Assembly: GCA_003635195.1 (NCBI GenBank)
Contig: PYIY01000084.1
Span: forward strand, 1-41,531
Length of the DNA: 41,531 nt
Origin: Candidatus Poribacteria bacterium
Lineage (GTDB): Bacteria > Poribacteria > WGA-4E > WGA-3G
Direction: 5' to 3'
Every line of letters begins with the position of its first letter. Position 1 is the stretch's first letter. Of this stretch, positions 1-7,855 are shown piece by piece. A model generated the notes under the pieces. That model searched no databases, had not been told where the DNA came from, and saw only the letters and a program-made list of their open reading frames with translations. The position numbers and the translations under genes were made by a program.

Positions 1-119
1 ACATAGCGACGCTCACAGGACATACGGGCGGTGTTAACAACGTGGTCTTTTCTCCAGATGGAAACACGGTTGCAAGTGGAAGCCACGACGGGACAATCCT
101 CCTATGGGAGCTGCCTTAG
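1..119 (+). CDS. WD40 repeat protein, C-terminal end (partial at window edge)
   Basis: Reading from base 3, the frame gives a typical WD40 blade, with LTGHTGGV, then [17 protein letters not shown], then ILLWELP and a TAG stop at 117-119. It is the last blade of a propeller whose gene begins outside the window. The blade closely resembles those of the two complete WD40 proteins here (8798-10852 and 16698-19643), but it ends directly after the WD motif, without a dockerin or sorting domain. Function cannot be given; WD40 blades act as scaffolds for protein binding. Confidence 0.85.
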   Translation, partial: IATLTGHTGGVNNVVFSPDGNTVASGSHDGTILLWELP

Positions 120-180
120 TCGCATCACAAACCCTCCACTCTTGCATCTGTATCACGACATTATGCACCAATTTTATGCC

Positions 181-210
181 AAAAAAACGGGCGGATTTTC
201 ACATCCGCCC
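181..210 (-). terminator. Rho-independent terminator of the GH127 gene
   Basis: The arms GGGCGGAT (189-196) and ATCCGCCC (203-210) form a perfect 8-bp GC-rich stem with a 6-base loop. On the minus strand the stem is followed directly by a run of seven T (complement of 181-187). It lies 22 bases past the stop of the minus-strand gene that ends at 232, so it should terminate that transcript. The plus-strand WD40 gene has no T run after the hairpin and would use it less well. Confidence 0.85.
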
Positions 211-231
211 ATCCAAAGCATAAAGGAAAAA

Positions 232-2133
232 CTACAAAACCCACACTGCCATCTTACCCTGTCCACGATTACACCACGCATAATACGGGATCGCGGTAAC
301 CTCTATCTGCCTCGCTTTCGGTCCCGTGAGATAGAGATTGTCTCCCCACTCGGCATCATCCAACACGCTGCCCGTGCCACGGATAACCGTCACACCGCCT
401 AATAAATCGCTGTTGAATGCTGTTTCTAATCCACCATCAGTGCCGAGAGACAGCGTCTGAAACGCACCATCAGGGTTGTCAACATCTTCAAAACAGTAAA
501 CAAGCGGACCCCGGCGTAGTGCAGACCGTCCAAGGTTTTCTCTCACAAGTGGATGCGCCTGGACACGTGTAACAGGCATCGCGAATTGAAGCTCTACACG
601 GTCACCGGCGCGCCACGCTCGTGTAATGGAAAGATAACCGTCCGAATTCACTTGTGCATTGTAAACTTCACCGTTGACACGTGCTTCAAACTGTTCGCAC
701 CATCCCGGAATCCGTAGGTTCAAACTGAAGAGTGCCGGTGCTTGTGGCGCGATCGTCAGTGCCACATCGCCTGTCCATGGGTAATCGGTTTCCTGCGTGA
801 GTCTCACTGGGATATTCCCTGCGACAATTGCATCAGCGGTCCCGCCGACATATAGGTTCACCCATAGACCTGCGTCCGATTCGGCATAGATGTATTGTCC
901 AACAGAAGCGAGGAGTCGCGCAATATTCGGTGGGCAGCAGGCACATCCAAACCATTCATGCCGATGCCGATCGCCGTGGCTTGCCAATGGGTTCTGATAG
1001 AAAAAGCCGGTGCCGTCGAGTGAGATGCCGGAGAGGGTGCCGTTGTAGAGTGCCGTCTCCAATACATCAACAAAACGAGACTCACCATGCAACAGGAACA
1101 TCCGGTGTGCCCAAAATATCAGTCCGATTGAGGCGCATGTTTCGGCATAAGCAGAGAAATTCGGCAGTTCATAATCTTTCGTGAAACCTTCATTGTGTCC
1201 AGAGGGACCCACACCTCCGGTGATATATAAACGTTTCCCGACGTTCTGCCAGAGAGCTTCGAGCGCATTTGTGATAGCAGTATCACCGGTTTCGTAAGCG
1301 ATCTCAGCGGCACCACTATAAAGATACATGGCGCGCACGGCGTGCCCGACACACTCCCTCTGTTCTTGTATTGGGAGATGCGCTTGCGCGTAATGCCCCT
1401 CAAATTTTCCATCGCGTGTGAAGTGATGTTGATACGCACCGAGTCCACCCGGAAGATCGGGATTTTCTAACTCTTTCTCAAAAATTGATGGTGCATGCCC
1501 ACGCTGTCTGACAAAGTATTCTGCGAGGGCCATGTAGCGTACTTCGCCTGTCACACGCGCCAGTTTCACGAGCGCGAGTTCAATCCCTTCATGCCCAGGC
1601 AGCCCGTCTCGTTTGCCGGGTCCAAAGGTGTTATCAATCAGATCCGCGAACCGGCAGGCAACATCTAACAGATTCTGTTTCCCGGTCGCTTGATAGTGCG
1701 CAACACCCGCTTCAAAGAGGTGACCGGCACAATACAGTTCGTGCATCATGCCGAGGTTCTGCCACCGTTTCGTCGGTTCAACTAATGTGAAATAGGAGTT
1801 CAGATAACCATCAGGCTGTTGGCTCGCTGCGATCTTTGTGATAACCGCGTCCAACTCCGCTTCCCATTCTGGATTCGGATGTGTCCAAAGCGTATACGCT
1901 GCCGCCTCAACCCATTTATGGACATCCGAATCGTTGAAGAAGATCCCTTCAAAATCTCCGGACATCAAGCCAGCGGCTTTCGCGAAGTTATCAATCCTGC
2001 CGGTTGTTTGGCACTGCACCAGTTCATGCGGAATCGTTGCCTCGGAATTCGTTTTCTGCCGAGGTGCCCAAAATGGGTCGCTAATCGTGACAGCCGTAAA
2101 TGGAAGTGCTCTCAAAATTTTATCCTTTTCCAT
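232..2133 (-). CDS. Glycoside hydrolase family 127 (beta-L-arabinofuranosidase, DUF1680)
   Basis: This 633-residue protein has the length and fold order of GH127 enzymes: an (alpha/alpha)6 barrel followed by beta domains. These enzymes release L-arabinofuranose from plant or algal glycans and glycoproteins through a zinc-bound cysteine nucleophile. The expected ligands are visible: Glu331 and Cys333 in AYAETCASIG, and Cys397, Cys399 and Cys400 in GCACCPPN, with Glu315 and Glu322 as acid/base candidates just before. No signal peptide is seen, so it probably acts in the cytoplasm on imported oligosaccharides. The ATG has no clear Shine-Dalgarno. It is followed by a strong terminator and preceded at 63 bases by the C39-like gene on the same strand. 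Substrate within GH127 is not certain. Confidence 0.9.
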   Translation of the reverse strand: MEKDKILRALPFTAVTISDPFWAPRQKTNSEATIPHELVQCQTTGRIDNFAKAAGLMSGDFEGIFFNDSDVHKWVEAAAYTLWTHPNPEWEAELDAVITKIAASQQPDGYLNSYFTLVEPTKRWQNLGMMHELYCAGHLFEAGVAHYQATGKQNLLDVACRFADLIDNTFGPGKRDGLPGHEGIELALVKLARVTGEVRYMALAEYFVRQRGHAPSIFEKELENPDLPGGLGAYQHHFTRDGKFEGHYAQAHLPIQEQRECVGHAVRAMYLYSGAAEIAYETGDTAITNALEALWQNVGKRLYITGGVGPSGHNEGFTKDYELPNFSAYAETCASIGLIFWAHRMFLLHGESRFVDVLETALYNGTLSGISLDGTGFFYQNPLASHGDRHRHEWFGCACCPPNIARLLASVGQYIYAESDAGLWVNLYVGGTADAIVAGNIPVRLTQETDYPWTGDVALTIAPQAPALFSLNLRIPGWCEQFEARVNGEVYNAQVNSDGYLSITRAWRAGDRVELQFAMPVTRVQAHPLVRENLGRSALRRGPLVYCFEDVDNPDGAFQTLSLGTDGGLETAFNSDLLGGVTVIRGTGSVLDDAEWGDNLYLTGPKARQIEVTAIPYYAWCNRGQGKMAVWVL

Positions 2134-2195
2134 GTTGTCGAGTCAGGCAAAACTAAGGTATAGATACCTCGATGAACGATCGAGTTAACGCCGTA

Positions 2196-2882
2196 TCAAC
2201 GGCTTCTCATGCTGATCTGTTGGAACGCTTCTTTCGGTAAATATCTTCCTAACACTTTCTCAAGGTCTGAGTCCGCAAGCTGCTGTGGCGTGATTAAGAC
2301 GCATTTGTTTCGTGAACTCGTTGCCCAAGAGGTCTCAAAATCCTTATAACTTAATCGACGCTCAGAGAAACTCGCTGGGTTTTGAAAGTATACTTCGCTT
2401 ATAGCGTCGCTGTAACGCGTTAAGGGTAAAATCTCTGGACGCCCGCGTGAAAATTCGATCTTCACAATCGGAACCCACCCTTTCGCAATAAACGCTTTTA
2501 AGACATCGAACGAGCAGTTGGAAATAATAGCGGCGTGCTGCGCCGTGCCACGCGTCTTCGCATAGAAATCATCAAGTCCACCTCTGGTATTCGCGTTCGG
2601 CGGTTCCTTGAAAGCGTTTCCAACGTATGGCCGTTCCTGCAAACGGACGAAAGCATTTTCAGGTAAGCTCGGTTGATTCTGTTTTGACTGGGGTGTTATG
2701 TTCTTCTCGGCAGCGGCAATCGCTGATTCAGGGACGTAATATTGGCCTTTAGGTGCGGGACCACAGTTTATTGATAGAAGCACGAAGACGAGCGAAGCCA
2801 CACAGGCACGCACAGTTGAATATGAAGCGTCAGAAAGTCGTCTCTGATGCACTTCTCTTAAAAAAGACAGATGGCGTTTCAT
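2196..2882 (-). CDS. Putative lipoprotein with degenerate C39-like (papain-fold) domain
   Basis: A 228-residue protein with a hydrophobic N-terminal segment (about residues 26-39) that ends at Cys40, which could be a lipidated cysteine, although Asn at -1 is unusual for a lipobox. The second half resembles the C39-like peptidase family: FDVLKAFIAKGWVPIVKIE, then a segment where the catalytic His-Tyr would be, then YFQNPA and LSYKDFETSW, which match the family's DP and dF..W motifs. The catalytic His appears replaced (RPEILPLTRYSD), and no Cys lies at the usual place, so I infer a non-catalytic relative. Start chosen from AAGGAGGT about 8 bases upstream. Family call is tentative; it may be simply a hypothetical lipoprotein. 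Confidence 0.6.
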   Translation of the reverse strand: MKRHLSFLREVHQRRLSDASYSTVRACVASLVFVLLSINCGPAPKGQYYVPESAIAAAEKNITPQSKQNQPSLPENAFVRLQERPYVGNAFKEPPNANTRGGLDDFYAKTRGTAQHAAIISNCSFDVLKAFIAKGWVPIVKIEFSRGRPEILPLTRYSDAISEVYFQNPASFSERRLSYKDFETSWATSSRNKCVLITPQQLADSDLEKVLGRYLPKEAFQQISMRSR

Positions 2883-2942
2883 GATTCGATACCTCCTTGT
2901 TTATAGAAACGGCTTGTCTGAGAAACGGTTTACATGTCATCG

Positions 2943-3962
2943 CTAATCAATGCTAACTGCGACTTCTCGTTTTTCCTTCCATGACTCCACAATCGCTTCA
3001 GTAATTCGGAGTGCCTGCAAACCGTCTCTGCCTGTCGGCACAGGCGACCGGTCAGTAAGTAAATCATCAACGAGTGCCGCCATCCGCAGCGCGAAGGTCC
3101 CATCAAAAGCAAGTTGTTCGCCTCTAAAAATGGACGGTCGATATTCTTCAACGACCTGATTATCTCGTTTCATTAGCGTGGCGCGTGTAAGGACATTATC
3201 GACAACGATTTCGCCATCGGAACCGCAGATTTCGAGGTGTTCGATCGGGTGGATAAAATCGCTATCCCAACTCGCTAACAGGGTCGCGACGACTTCCGTT
3301 TCATAGCGGAACGAGATCGCCATACTTGTATAACACGCGTCCTCGCCTTCGCGCGCTTCATGTTGCCGCGGTTTCGCCATCTGGGCACAAACAGCAACAA
3401 TTTCGCCACCGAACCAGCGGAGCAGGTCAATGGCATGCGTCTCCAGTTCGTAAAGTAGGTAATATTCCCCCTTCCATGTTGAAGTGGGACCCCCTTGAGA
3501 TAATTTCATGTCTAAATAATACGTCTGTCCAATCGCCCCCGCGTCAAACCATTTCCGGGCTTGAACATATCCCGGCGCAAATCGGCGATTGTAATCGATG
3601 GCAAGATGAACACCCTTCTCTTCTGCTTTGGCTACCATCTGTTCTGCTTCGTCAATGTAAAGCGATAGCGGTTTCTCAGAGATAACATGTTTGCCTGCTT
3701 CCAGACATTCCATCACAGGTTCAAAGTGCTGATGGTCAGCAGTTACGACATCTACCAAGTCACATTCCTCATGTGCAAGCATCTCCTTGATGGAGGGATA
3801 CCACTTGGCGATATTGAGTTCTTCGGCACGTGCTTGCGCTTTAGCGGTATCTATATCACACACTGCTACCAATTCCGCCCCCGGATGCTGCAGATAGCCG
3901 AGTTGATGCAGACGTCCTACACCACCGCACCCAACCGCTGCAACTTTCAGTTTCCCTGCCAT
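2943..3962 (-). CDS. Gfo/Idh/MocA family NAD(P)-dependent oxidoreductase
   Basis: The N-terminal Rossmann fold begins with VAAVGCGGVGRLH and is followed by the family's SEKPLSL motif, whose Lys is the usual catalytic residue, then the C-terminal alpha/beta domain with a conserved His in YELETHAIDLLRWFGG. Members oxidise or reduce sugars, inositols and similar polyols. The reading frame is open 14 codons further upstream, but the ATG at 3960-3962 has AAAGGAGA 8 bases before it and gives the usual start MAGKLKVAAVG, so I set the start there. The upstream stretch holds a GC-rich palindrome. Substrate cannot be predicted; it is one of three such enzymes in the window and they are not close copies. 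Confidence 0.9.
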   Translation of the reverse strand: MAGKLKVAAVGCGGVGRLHQLGYLQHPGAELVAVCDIDTAKAQARAEELNIAKWYPSIKEMLAHEECDLVDVVTADHQHFEPVMECLEAGKHVISEKPLSLYIDEAEQMVAKAEEKGVHLAIDYNRRFAPGYVQARKWFDAGAIGQTYYLDMKLSQGGPTSTWKGEYYLLYELETHAIDLLRWFGGEIVAVCAQMAKPRQHEAREGEDACYTSMAISFRYETEVVATLLASWDSDFIHPIEHLEICGSDGEIVVDNVLTRATLMKRDNQVVEEYRPSIFRGEQLAFDGTFALRMAALVDDLLTDRSPVPTGRDGLQALRITEAIVESWKEKREVAVSID

Positions 3963-3963
3963 A

Positions 3964-4016
3964 ATTGTGTTCTCCTTTACGCGCCGGGCGCGCCGCGAGC
4001 ACAATGTGCTCCTACT
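3964..4016. repeat. GC-rich palindromic element in the leader of the Gfo/Idh gene
   Basis: Just upstream of the ribosome binding site lie two GC palindromes (GCGCCGGGCGC-like and GGCGCGCC) followed by GAGCACAATGTGCTC, whose 6-7 base arms are perfectly inverted. Base composition is unlike the AT-rich flank. It would form stem-loops in the leader RNA. It looks like a REP-type dispersed repeat, but no second copy is seen in this window. Confidence 0.4.
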
Positions 4017-4158
4017 AAAATTCTAATCGGACCTACGACCTTCGTTTTAAAGTCTGTCTTCGGCTTACAAATTTCGCCTAAACATATAATATATTATGCA
4101 TAGGAAAATAATCAAGTGAAAATTTGCGAGAATCCCTTAAAACCCAAAACAGAAGTTA

Positions 4159-4187
4159 TTGCCGAGTCAATGTTTTTGTGGTATACT
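4159..4187 (+). promoter_or_regulatory. Sigma-70-type promoter for the InsA-like gene
   Basis: TTGCCG at 4159-4164 and TATACT at 4182-4187 are separated by 17 bases, close to the sigma-70 consensus in both boxes and spacing. The predicted start near 4194 leaves a leader of about 29 bases that contains the AAAGGAG of the following gene. Confidence 0.6.
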
Positions 4188-4222
4188 TCTTTCAGCGAAT
4201 TTTCAGAAAGGAGTATGCTACA

Positions 4223-4639
4223 ATGAACTGCCCACGTTGTAAACGAAAAGATGCCGTCAAAAATGGGAAAGCAAGGGGGAGCCAACGCTACAAATGTAAC
4301 GGTTGTGGCTTTCAGTTTACACGTCAGACGACGCGTGGCAGACCTCCATGGCAGCGAGCTTTGGCGGTTTTCTTATACTGCCGTGGGGTCTCTATAAGCG
4401 ACATAGCACGGACATTCTCGGTGGCACCGAGTACCATCTTCAAATGGATCCGAAAATTTGGATCCGAATATACACCGCTGCCTGAAGCCTCTACAGATGG
4501 CACGATCCTCCTTGACGCGAATGAAATAACGGAGTATCTCGAAAAACAGAGCGAAAATTCTGAAGCTGGAAAAATTTTTGTCGTTATATCGGAGGATGTG
4601 TCATCTGAGAATGTAGTCGTCGGAATTAAGCCGGGTTAA
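4223..4639 (+). CDS. InsA-like zinc-ribbon/HTH protein (solo or truncated IS1-type transposase)
   Basis: The 138-residue product opens with a zinc ribbon (CPRC at 3-6 and CNGC at about 24-27, with GKARGSQRYKC between), then a helix-turn-helix (ISDIARTFSVAPSTIFKWIRKFG). This is the DNA-binding half of IS1/InsA-type transposases. After it, ILLDANE...KIFVVISED...VVGIKPG resembles only the start of a DDE catalytic domain, then stops. No inverted ends or target duplication are evident. The ATG at 4223 has AAAGGAG 9 bases upstream; the open frame extends further but lacks that signal. It has its own promoter. It is either a remnant or a domesticated DNA-binding protein. Confidence 0.75.
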   Translation: MNCPRCKRKDAVKNGKARGSQRYKCNGCGFQFTRQTTRGRPPWQRALAVFLYCRGVSISDIARTFSVAPSTIFKWIRKFGSEYTPLPEASTDGTILLDANEITEYLEKQSENSEAGKIFVVISEDVSSENVVVGIKPG

Positions 4640-4676
4640 CCGTAAAGCACATTGCCTCCGTACACTCCAATTTGCC

Positions 4677-4705
4677 TTGACAATCTCGAAAATCTGTTTT
4701 AAAAT
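4677..4705 (+). promoter_or_regulatory. Near-consensus sigma-70 promoter for the ConA-like/FG-GAP operon
   Basis: A perfect TTGACA at 4677-4682 and TAAAAT at 4700-4705 are 17 bases apart. Transcription would begin near 4712, inside a GGAGGAGGAGG tract that also provides the ribosome binding site of the gene starting at 4733, giving a very short leader. It is the strongest promoter seen in this window. Confidence 0.7.
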
Positions 4706-4732
4706 TGGAGGAGGAGGTTATAAAACTAACTT

Positions 4733-5521
4733 ATGAAAACATCACTTTTATCAACAAGTTTTGGTTCACAAACTACATCAAAACTTGAAAAAATTATGAA
4801 GTATAGTATCGGTTTGTGTTTACTTATGCTCGTTTTTGGAAACGTTGCAGGCGCAGCGGATTCGTTCGGTGATCCATTTGAGAAGGGGAAATTACAGAAT
4901 CCGAATTGGAAATGGCAGAACGAACCCCCGAAATGGGATGTCGGTAAAACACGTGAAAATTATCTCTATATCGACTGCGAACCCAACCGAAATCTCTGGG
5001 CAAATGATATGTCTCATTTCCTGTATCAGGAAACCGATACGGATATGTTTGATGTCGAAACCCGATTTTTCGCCAAATGGGACACCAGTTCCGGTGTCAA
5101 TGGGCTGGTCGTGAAAAGCCCATCAGATGATAATTGGGTAACCATCAAATTCTGGTCGCGGGATGCAGGGGCGAAAGGTCATATACAGTATCAAACTAAG
5201 CAAGCCGGAATGGGACCGCCTGATATCCAATGGAGATTTGGAGATTGGGGGGACATCGAAATGGCACTCCGACTTAAAAAAGACGGCGATACATACACCG
5301 CTTGGTATAAAGCAGCAGAAGATAAGGATTGGATGGATATTGGAGAAGCGGACTTTGAACTCACACCGCCTTTGTGGCTCGGCGTTTATGCCGGTGTCGC
5401 CGCAGGTGCAGGCAACCTTGAAGTCGAATACGAATACTTCAGAGACAACCTGAACCCGTTCCCCGTTGAACCCGGCGGAAAAGCGACAACAACCTGGGGC
5501 GCATTAAAATCTGAATACTAA
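4733..5521 (+). CDS. Exported concanavalin A-like (DUF1349/LamG-like) protein
   Basis: A 262-residue protein whose hydrophobic segment (about residues 23-40, ending NVAGA-AD) looks like a signal peptide, preceded by 21 extra residues if the first ATG is used. The internal ATG at 4796 would give a standard signal peptide but has no Shine-Dalgarno, whereas the first ATG follows GGAGGAGGAGG by 14 bases. The mature part resembles DUF1349/ConA-like jelly-roll domains: WDVGKTRENYLYI, VETRFFAKWDTSSGVNGLVV, then LRLKKDGDTYTAWYKAAEDKDW and LWLGVYAG. These usually bind carbohydrate. It ends in VEPGGKATTTWGALK, a tail shared with the next protein. Only 15 bases separate it from that gene, so they are probably cotranscribed. 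Confidence 0.75.
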   Translation: MKTSLLSTSFGSQTTSKLEKIMKYSIGLCLLMLVFGNVAGAADSFGDPFEKGKLQNPNWKWQNEPPKWDVGKTRENYLYIDCEPNRNLWANDMSHFLYQETDTDMFDVETRFFAKWDTSSGVNGLVVKSPSDDNWVTIKFWSRDAGAKGHIQYQTKQAGMGPPDIQWRFGDWGDIEMALRLKKDGDTYTAWYKAAEDKDWMDIGEADFELTPPLWLGVYAGVAAGAGNLEVEYEYFRDNLNPFPVEPGGKATTTWGALKSEY

Positions 5522-5536
5522 GGATGGACGCAAATT

Positions 5537-7405
5537 ATGCGGTATTACTTGATTCTTTTTTTTCTATTTTTCAGTGTTTCCACACTTGCTGCATCCACCT
5601 TCAAAGATATCAGTCGCACCGCAAAAGTCTATCAGCGCGAAACACCCATTGACGCGGAATCCGGGGCCTGGTGGGGTCCCGGTACCGCCGCTGTTGATTA
5701 CGATAATGACGGCTGCTGGATGGACATTTTCGTCGTCGGGGATGGCGGTTTACCGAACGCGCTTTACCGCAATAACGGCGACGGGACATTCACGGATGTA
5801 GCAGCCGAAGCAGGGGTCGCAAATACGCCAAACGGACGCGGGTGCGTCTGGTTTGACTACAACAACGACGGTTTTCGCGACCTCTATGTAACCTGTGCCG
5901 GTCCAAACTTCCTCTTTGAGAACAACGGCGATGGCACTTTCACAGACGTAAGCACACATGCGGGAGTCGCCGATGAAAAACACGGCACCGGTCCCGTTAT
6001 TGCTGACTATGACCACGATGGATGGCTCGACATCTATATCGCCAATTGGGGACGAGCGCCGTCCCTTTTAAACCCAATTCCCGCTCCAAAAACCAATGTC
6101 CTCTATCGCAACCGTGGCGATGGCACCTTTGAAGAAGTCACAAAAATCGCTGGTGTTAATGATGATGGCATCGCTTGGGGCGCAATCTTCTTTGACTACG
6201 ACGGCGATACCTGGGCAGACCTCTTCGTTGCAAACGACCACGGACCCGATAAACTCTATCACAACCGTGGCGATGGTACCTTCGCAGATGTTTCGGAACA
6301 CTCTGGCATCGTAACCGAAATCAACGGAAAACCAACGGGGGCTATGGGACTCTGCGTCGGCGACTATGATAACGACAGCGACCTCGACTTTTTCATCACC
6401 AACTATGATGCAGACCTCCTCTGGCGAAATAACGGTGATGGGACGTTCACAAATGTCGCTGAAGCCGTCGGGGTTGCAAACGAAGGTGTAGGATGGTACG
6501 CCAGTTTTGTTGACTATGACAACGACGGTTGGCGCGATCTCTACGTCGTCAACGGTGATGTCGATGGTTCACAGAAAACCAACCGCAATCGCCTCTATCA
6601 CAACCAAAACGGACAATTTGTTGACCGTGCCGATGCACTCAACGTCACCGTAGATGCTGTCGCACGTGGCGCAACCGCTGGTGATTTTGATAATGACGGC
6701 GATGTCGATTTCTATGTCGTCAACAACACCGGTAATACCCTTCTTCAAAACGATCTGGATCCTGGCTTTCCGAACTCTAACCATCGGCGCGTCCAATCTA
6801 AGAATCGACGCATCAAAATTAGGTTGATCGGTACAGAAAGCAACCGAGACGGCATCGGCACACGGGTAACAGTGAAAGTCGGTAACCACGTTCAAACGCA
6901 AGAATTAATCTGCGGCACCGGTTTCTTGGGCAGTGATAGTTTAGAACTCGAATTTGGTTTTGCTGGATTGTATCAATCCGGTGCCATCACCTTGGCGTGG
7001 CCCTCCGGCATTGTCGAAACGCATCAGTTCGGTTTTGGCGGGGATGTCTATATCTTTACAGAAGCAGGTGATGTGGTGACGGCGGTTGAACCGACTGGAA
7101 AACTCGGCACGACATGGGGCAGGGTTAAAGCTGCCGAGGTCTTCCAAAACTATCCCAATCCGTTCAATCCTGAAACTTGGATACCGTATCGACTCTCTGA
7201 ATCCAGCGATGTCCAGATCTCAATCTATTCCCAAACCGGTGAACTGATTCGCGACTTCACCCTCGGACATCAGGCGCAGGGCGAAAAGGTGCTTTACTGG
7301 GATGGAAAAAATAGCGATGGTGAAACCGTCGCCAGTGGCATCTATTTTTACAAGTTCAAGGCAGGCGATACCCAAAGCGTTCGGAAAATGTGGCTGATGA
7401 AATAA
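5537..7405 (+). CDS. Secreted FG-GAP/ASPIC-UnbV propeller protein with C-terminal FlgD-like sorting domain
   Basis: A 622-residue exported protein. Residues 1-19 form a signal peptide. Seven calcium-binding FG-GAP/VCBS motifs of the DYDNDG type follow (near residues 54, 107, 157, 220, 276, 326 and 383), enough for one seven-bladed beta-propeller. An ASPIC/UnbV domain spans about 423-505. Then comes the VEPTGKLGTTWG linker (517-528) and an Ig-like C-terminal domain beginning NYPNPFNPETWIP (538-550) and ending in VRKMWLMK, like FlgD-Ig or type IX secretion sorting domains. It resembles CRTAC1-like cell-surface proteins. The ribosome site AAGGATGG precedes the ATG. It follows the ConA-like gene in one operon, which suggests a joint surface or extracellular role. 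The ligand is unknown. Confidence 0.88.
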   Translation: MRYYLILFFLFFSVSTLAASTFKDISRTAKVYQRETPIDAESGAWWGPGTAAVDYDNDGCWMDIFVVGDGGLPNALYRNNGDGTFTDVAAEAGVANTPNGRGCVWFDYNNDGFRDLYVTCAGPNFLFENNGDGTFTDVSTHAGVADEKHGTGPVIADYDHDGWLDIYIANWGRAPSLLNPIPAPKTNVLYRNRGDGTFEEVTKIAGVNDDGIAWGAIFFDYDGDTWADLFVANDHGPDKLYHNRGDGTFADVSEHSGIVTEINGKPTGAMGLCVGDYDNDSDLDFFITNYDADLLWRNNGDGTFTNVAEAVGVANEGVGWYASFVDYDNDGWRDLYVVNGDVDGSQKTNRNRLYHNQNGQFVDRADALNVTVDAVARGATAGDFDNDGDVDFYVVNNTGNTLLQNDLDPGFPNSNHRRVQSKNRRIKIRLIGTESNRDGIGTRVTVKVGNHVQTQELICGTGFLGSDSLELEFGFAGLYQSGAITLAWPSGIVETHQFGFGGDVYIFTEAGDVVTAVEPTGKLGTTWGRVKAAEVFQNYPNPFNPETWIPYRLSESSDVQISIYSQTGELIRDFTLGHQAQGEKVLYWDGKNSDGETVASGIYFYKFKAGDTQSVRKMWLMK

Positions 7406-7465
7406 ACACGACGCGCTACCCCTAATACCTAACCAAAACAACTCAAGCTCAGAATGGAGAGAAAA

Positions 7466-7747
7466 ATGGCTTTAATAATAGAAGAAGGCACAATAAGCAA
7501 TGAACGCATTGTATTATCTAAACCGCTCTCTTTACCGGAGGGTACTGAAGTACGTGTACAGATAGAACCAGTAGATACTGCTGTAAGCGACGATGAAAAT
7601 CAAGACAAAGATTCCAATGAATCAGAAGACTTTGCTAACCTGCCCTGCTTCGGAATGTGGGCAGATCGAGAGGATATGCGTGATAGTGTCGAGTGGCTGC
7701 GCAAGGAGAGAGAAAAGTGGCAACAACGGTTCACGCGGCCGGAGTGA
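7466..7747 (+). CDS. VapB-type antitoxin (DUF104-like)
   Basis: From the ATG at 7466 the product is 93 residues. The N-terminal part (IIEEGTISNERIVLSKPLSLPEGTEVRVQIEP) is the small beta-rich DUF104/AF2212-like fold, and the C-terminal part (LPCFGMWADREDMRDSVEWLRKERE) is the toxin-neutralising tail typical of VapB partners of PIN toxins. The frame is open four codons earlier, but GGAGAGA sits 4-5 bases before 7466, which decides the start. Its TGA overlaps a GTG that starts a VapC-like frame, the usual coupled arrangement, but that toxin is cut short. Alone it would be an orphan antitoxin or DNA-binding regulator. Confidence 0.75.
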   Translation: MALIIEEGTISNERIVLSKPLSLPEGTEVRVQIEPVDTAVSDDENQDKDSNESEDFANLPCFGMWADREDMRDSVEWLRKEREKWQQRFTRPE

Positions 7748-7836
7748 TTGATTCTAATATTCTAATTGATGCTATAAATGGCATTTTATACAAGGAACAC
7801 ATGACACTTCCGTATGATTCCAGAATTAAAAATTAG
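7744..7836 (+). pseudogene. Truncated VapC (PIN-domain) toxin remnant
   Basis: The GTG at 7744-7746 overlaps the antitoxin stop by four bases (GTGA). The frame reads VIDSNILIDAINGI, which matches the first beta strand and first catalytic Asp of PIN ribonucleases, then loses similarity and stops at 7834-7836 after 30 codons. PIN toxins need about 130 residues and three or four acidic residues, so no active toxin can be made here. Neither of the other plus-strand frames up to the next gene continues the domain. Confidence 0.65.
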
Positions 7837-7855
7837 TCAACCCTACTGAACAGTT

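Noticed and set aside
31..402. 123-codon plus-strand frame across the WD40 end and the terminator
   Set aside because: It runs out of frame through the WD40 blade, then through a terminator hairpin and antisense to GH127; no protein-like features.
4223..4639. Complete IS1-type insertion sequence
   Set aside because: No terminal inverted repeats, no target duplication and no catalytic domain beyond its first strand could be found in the flanks.
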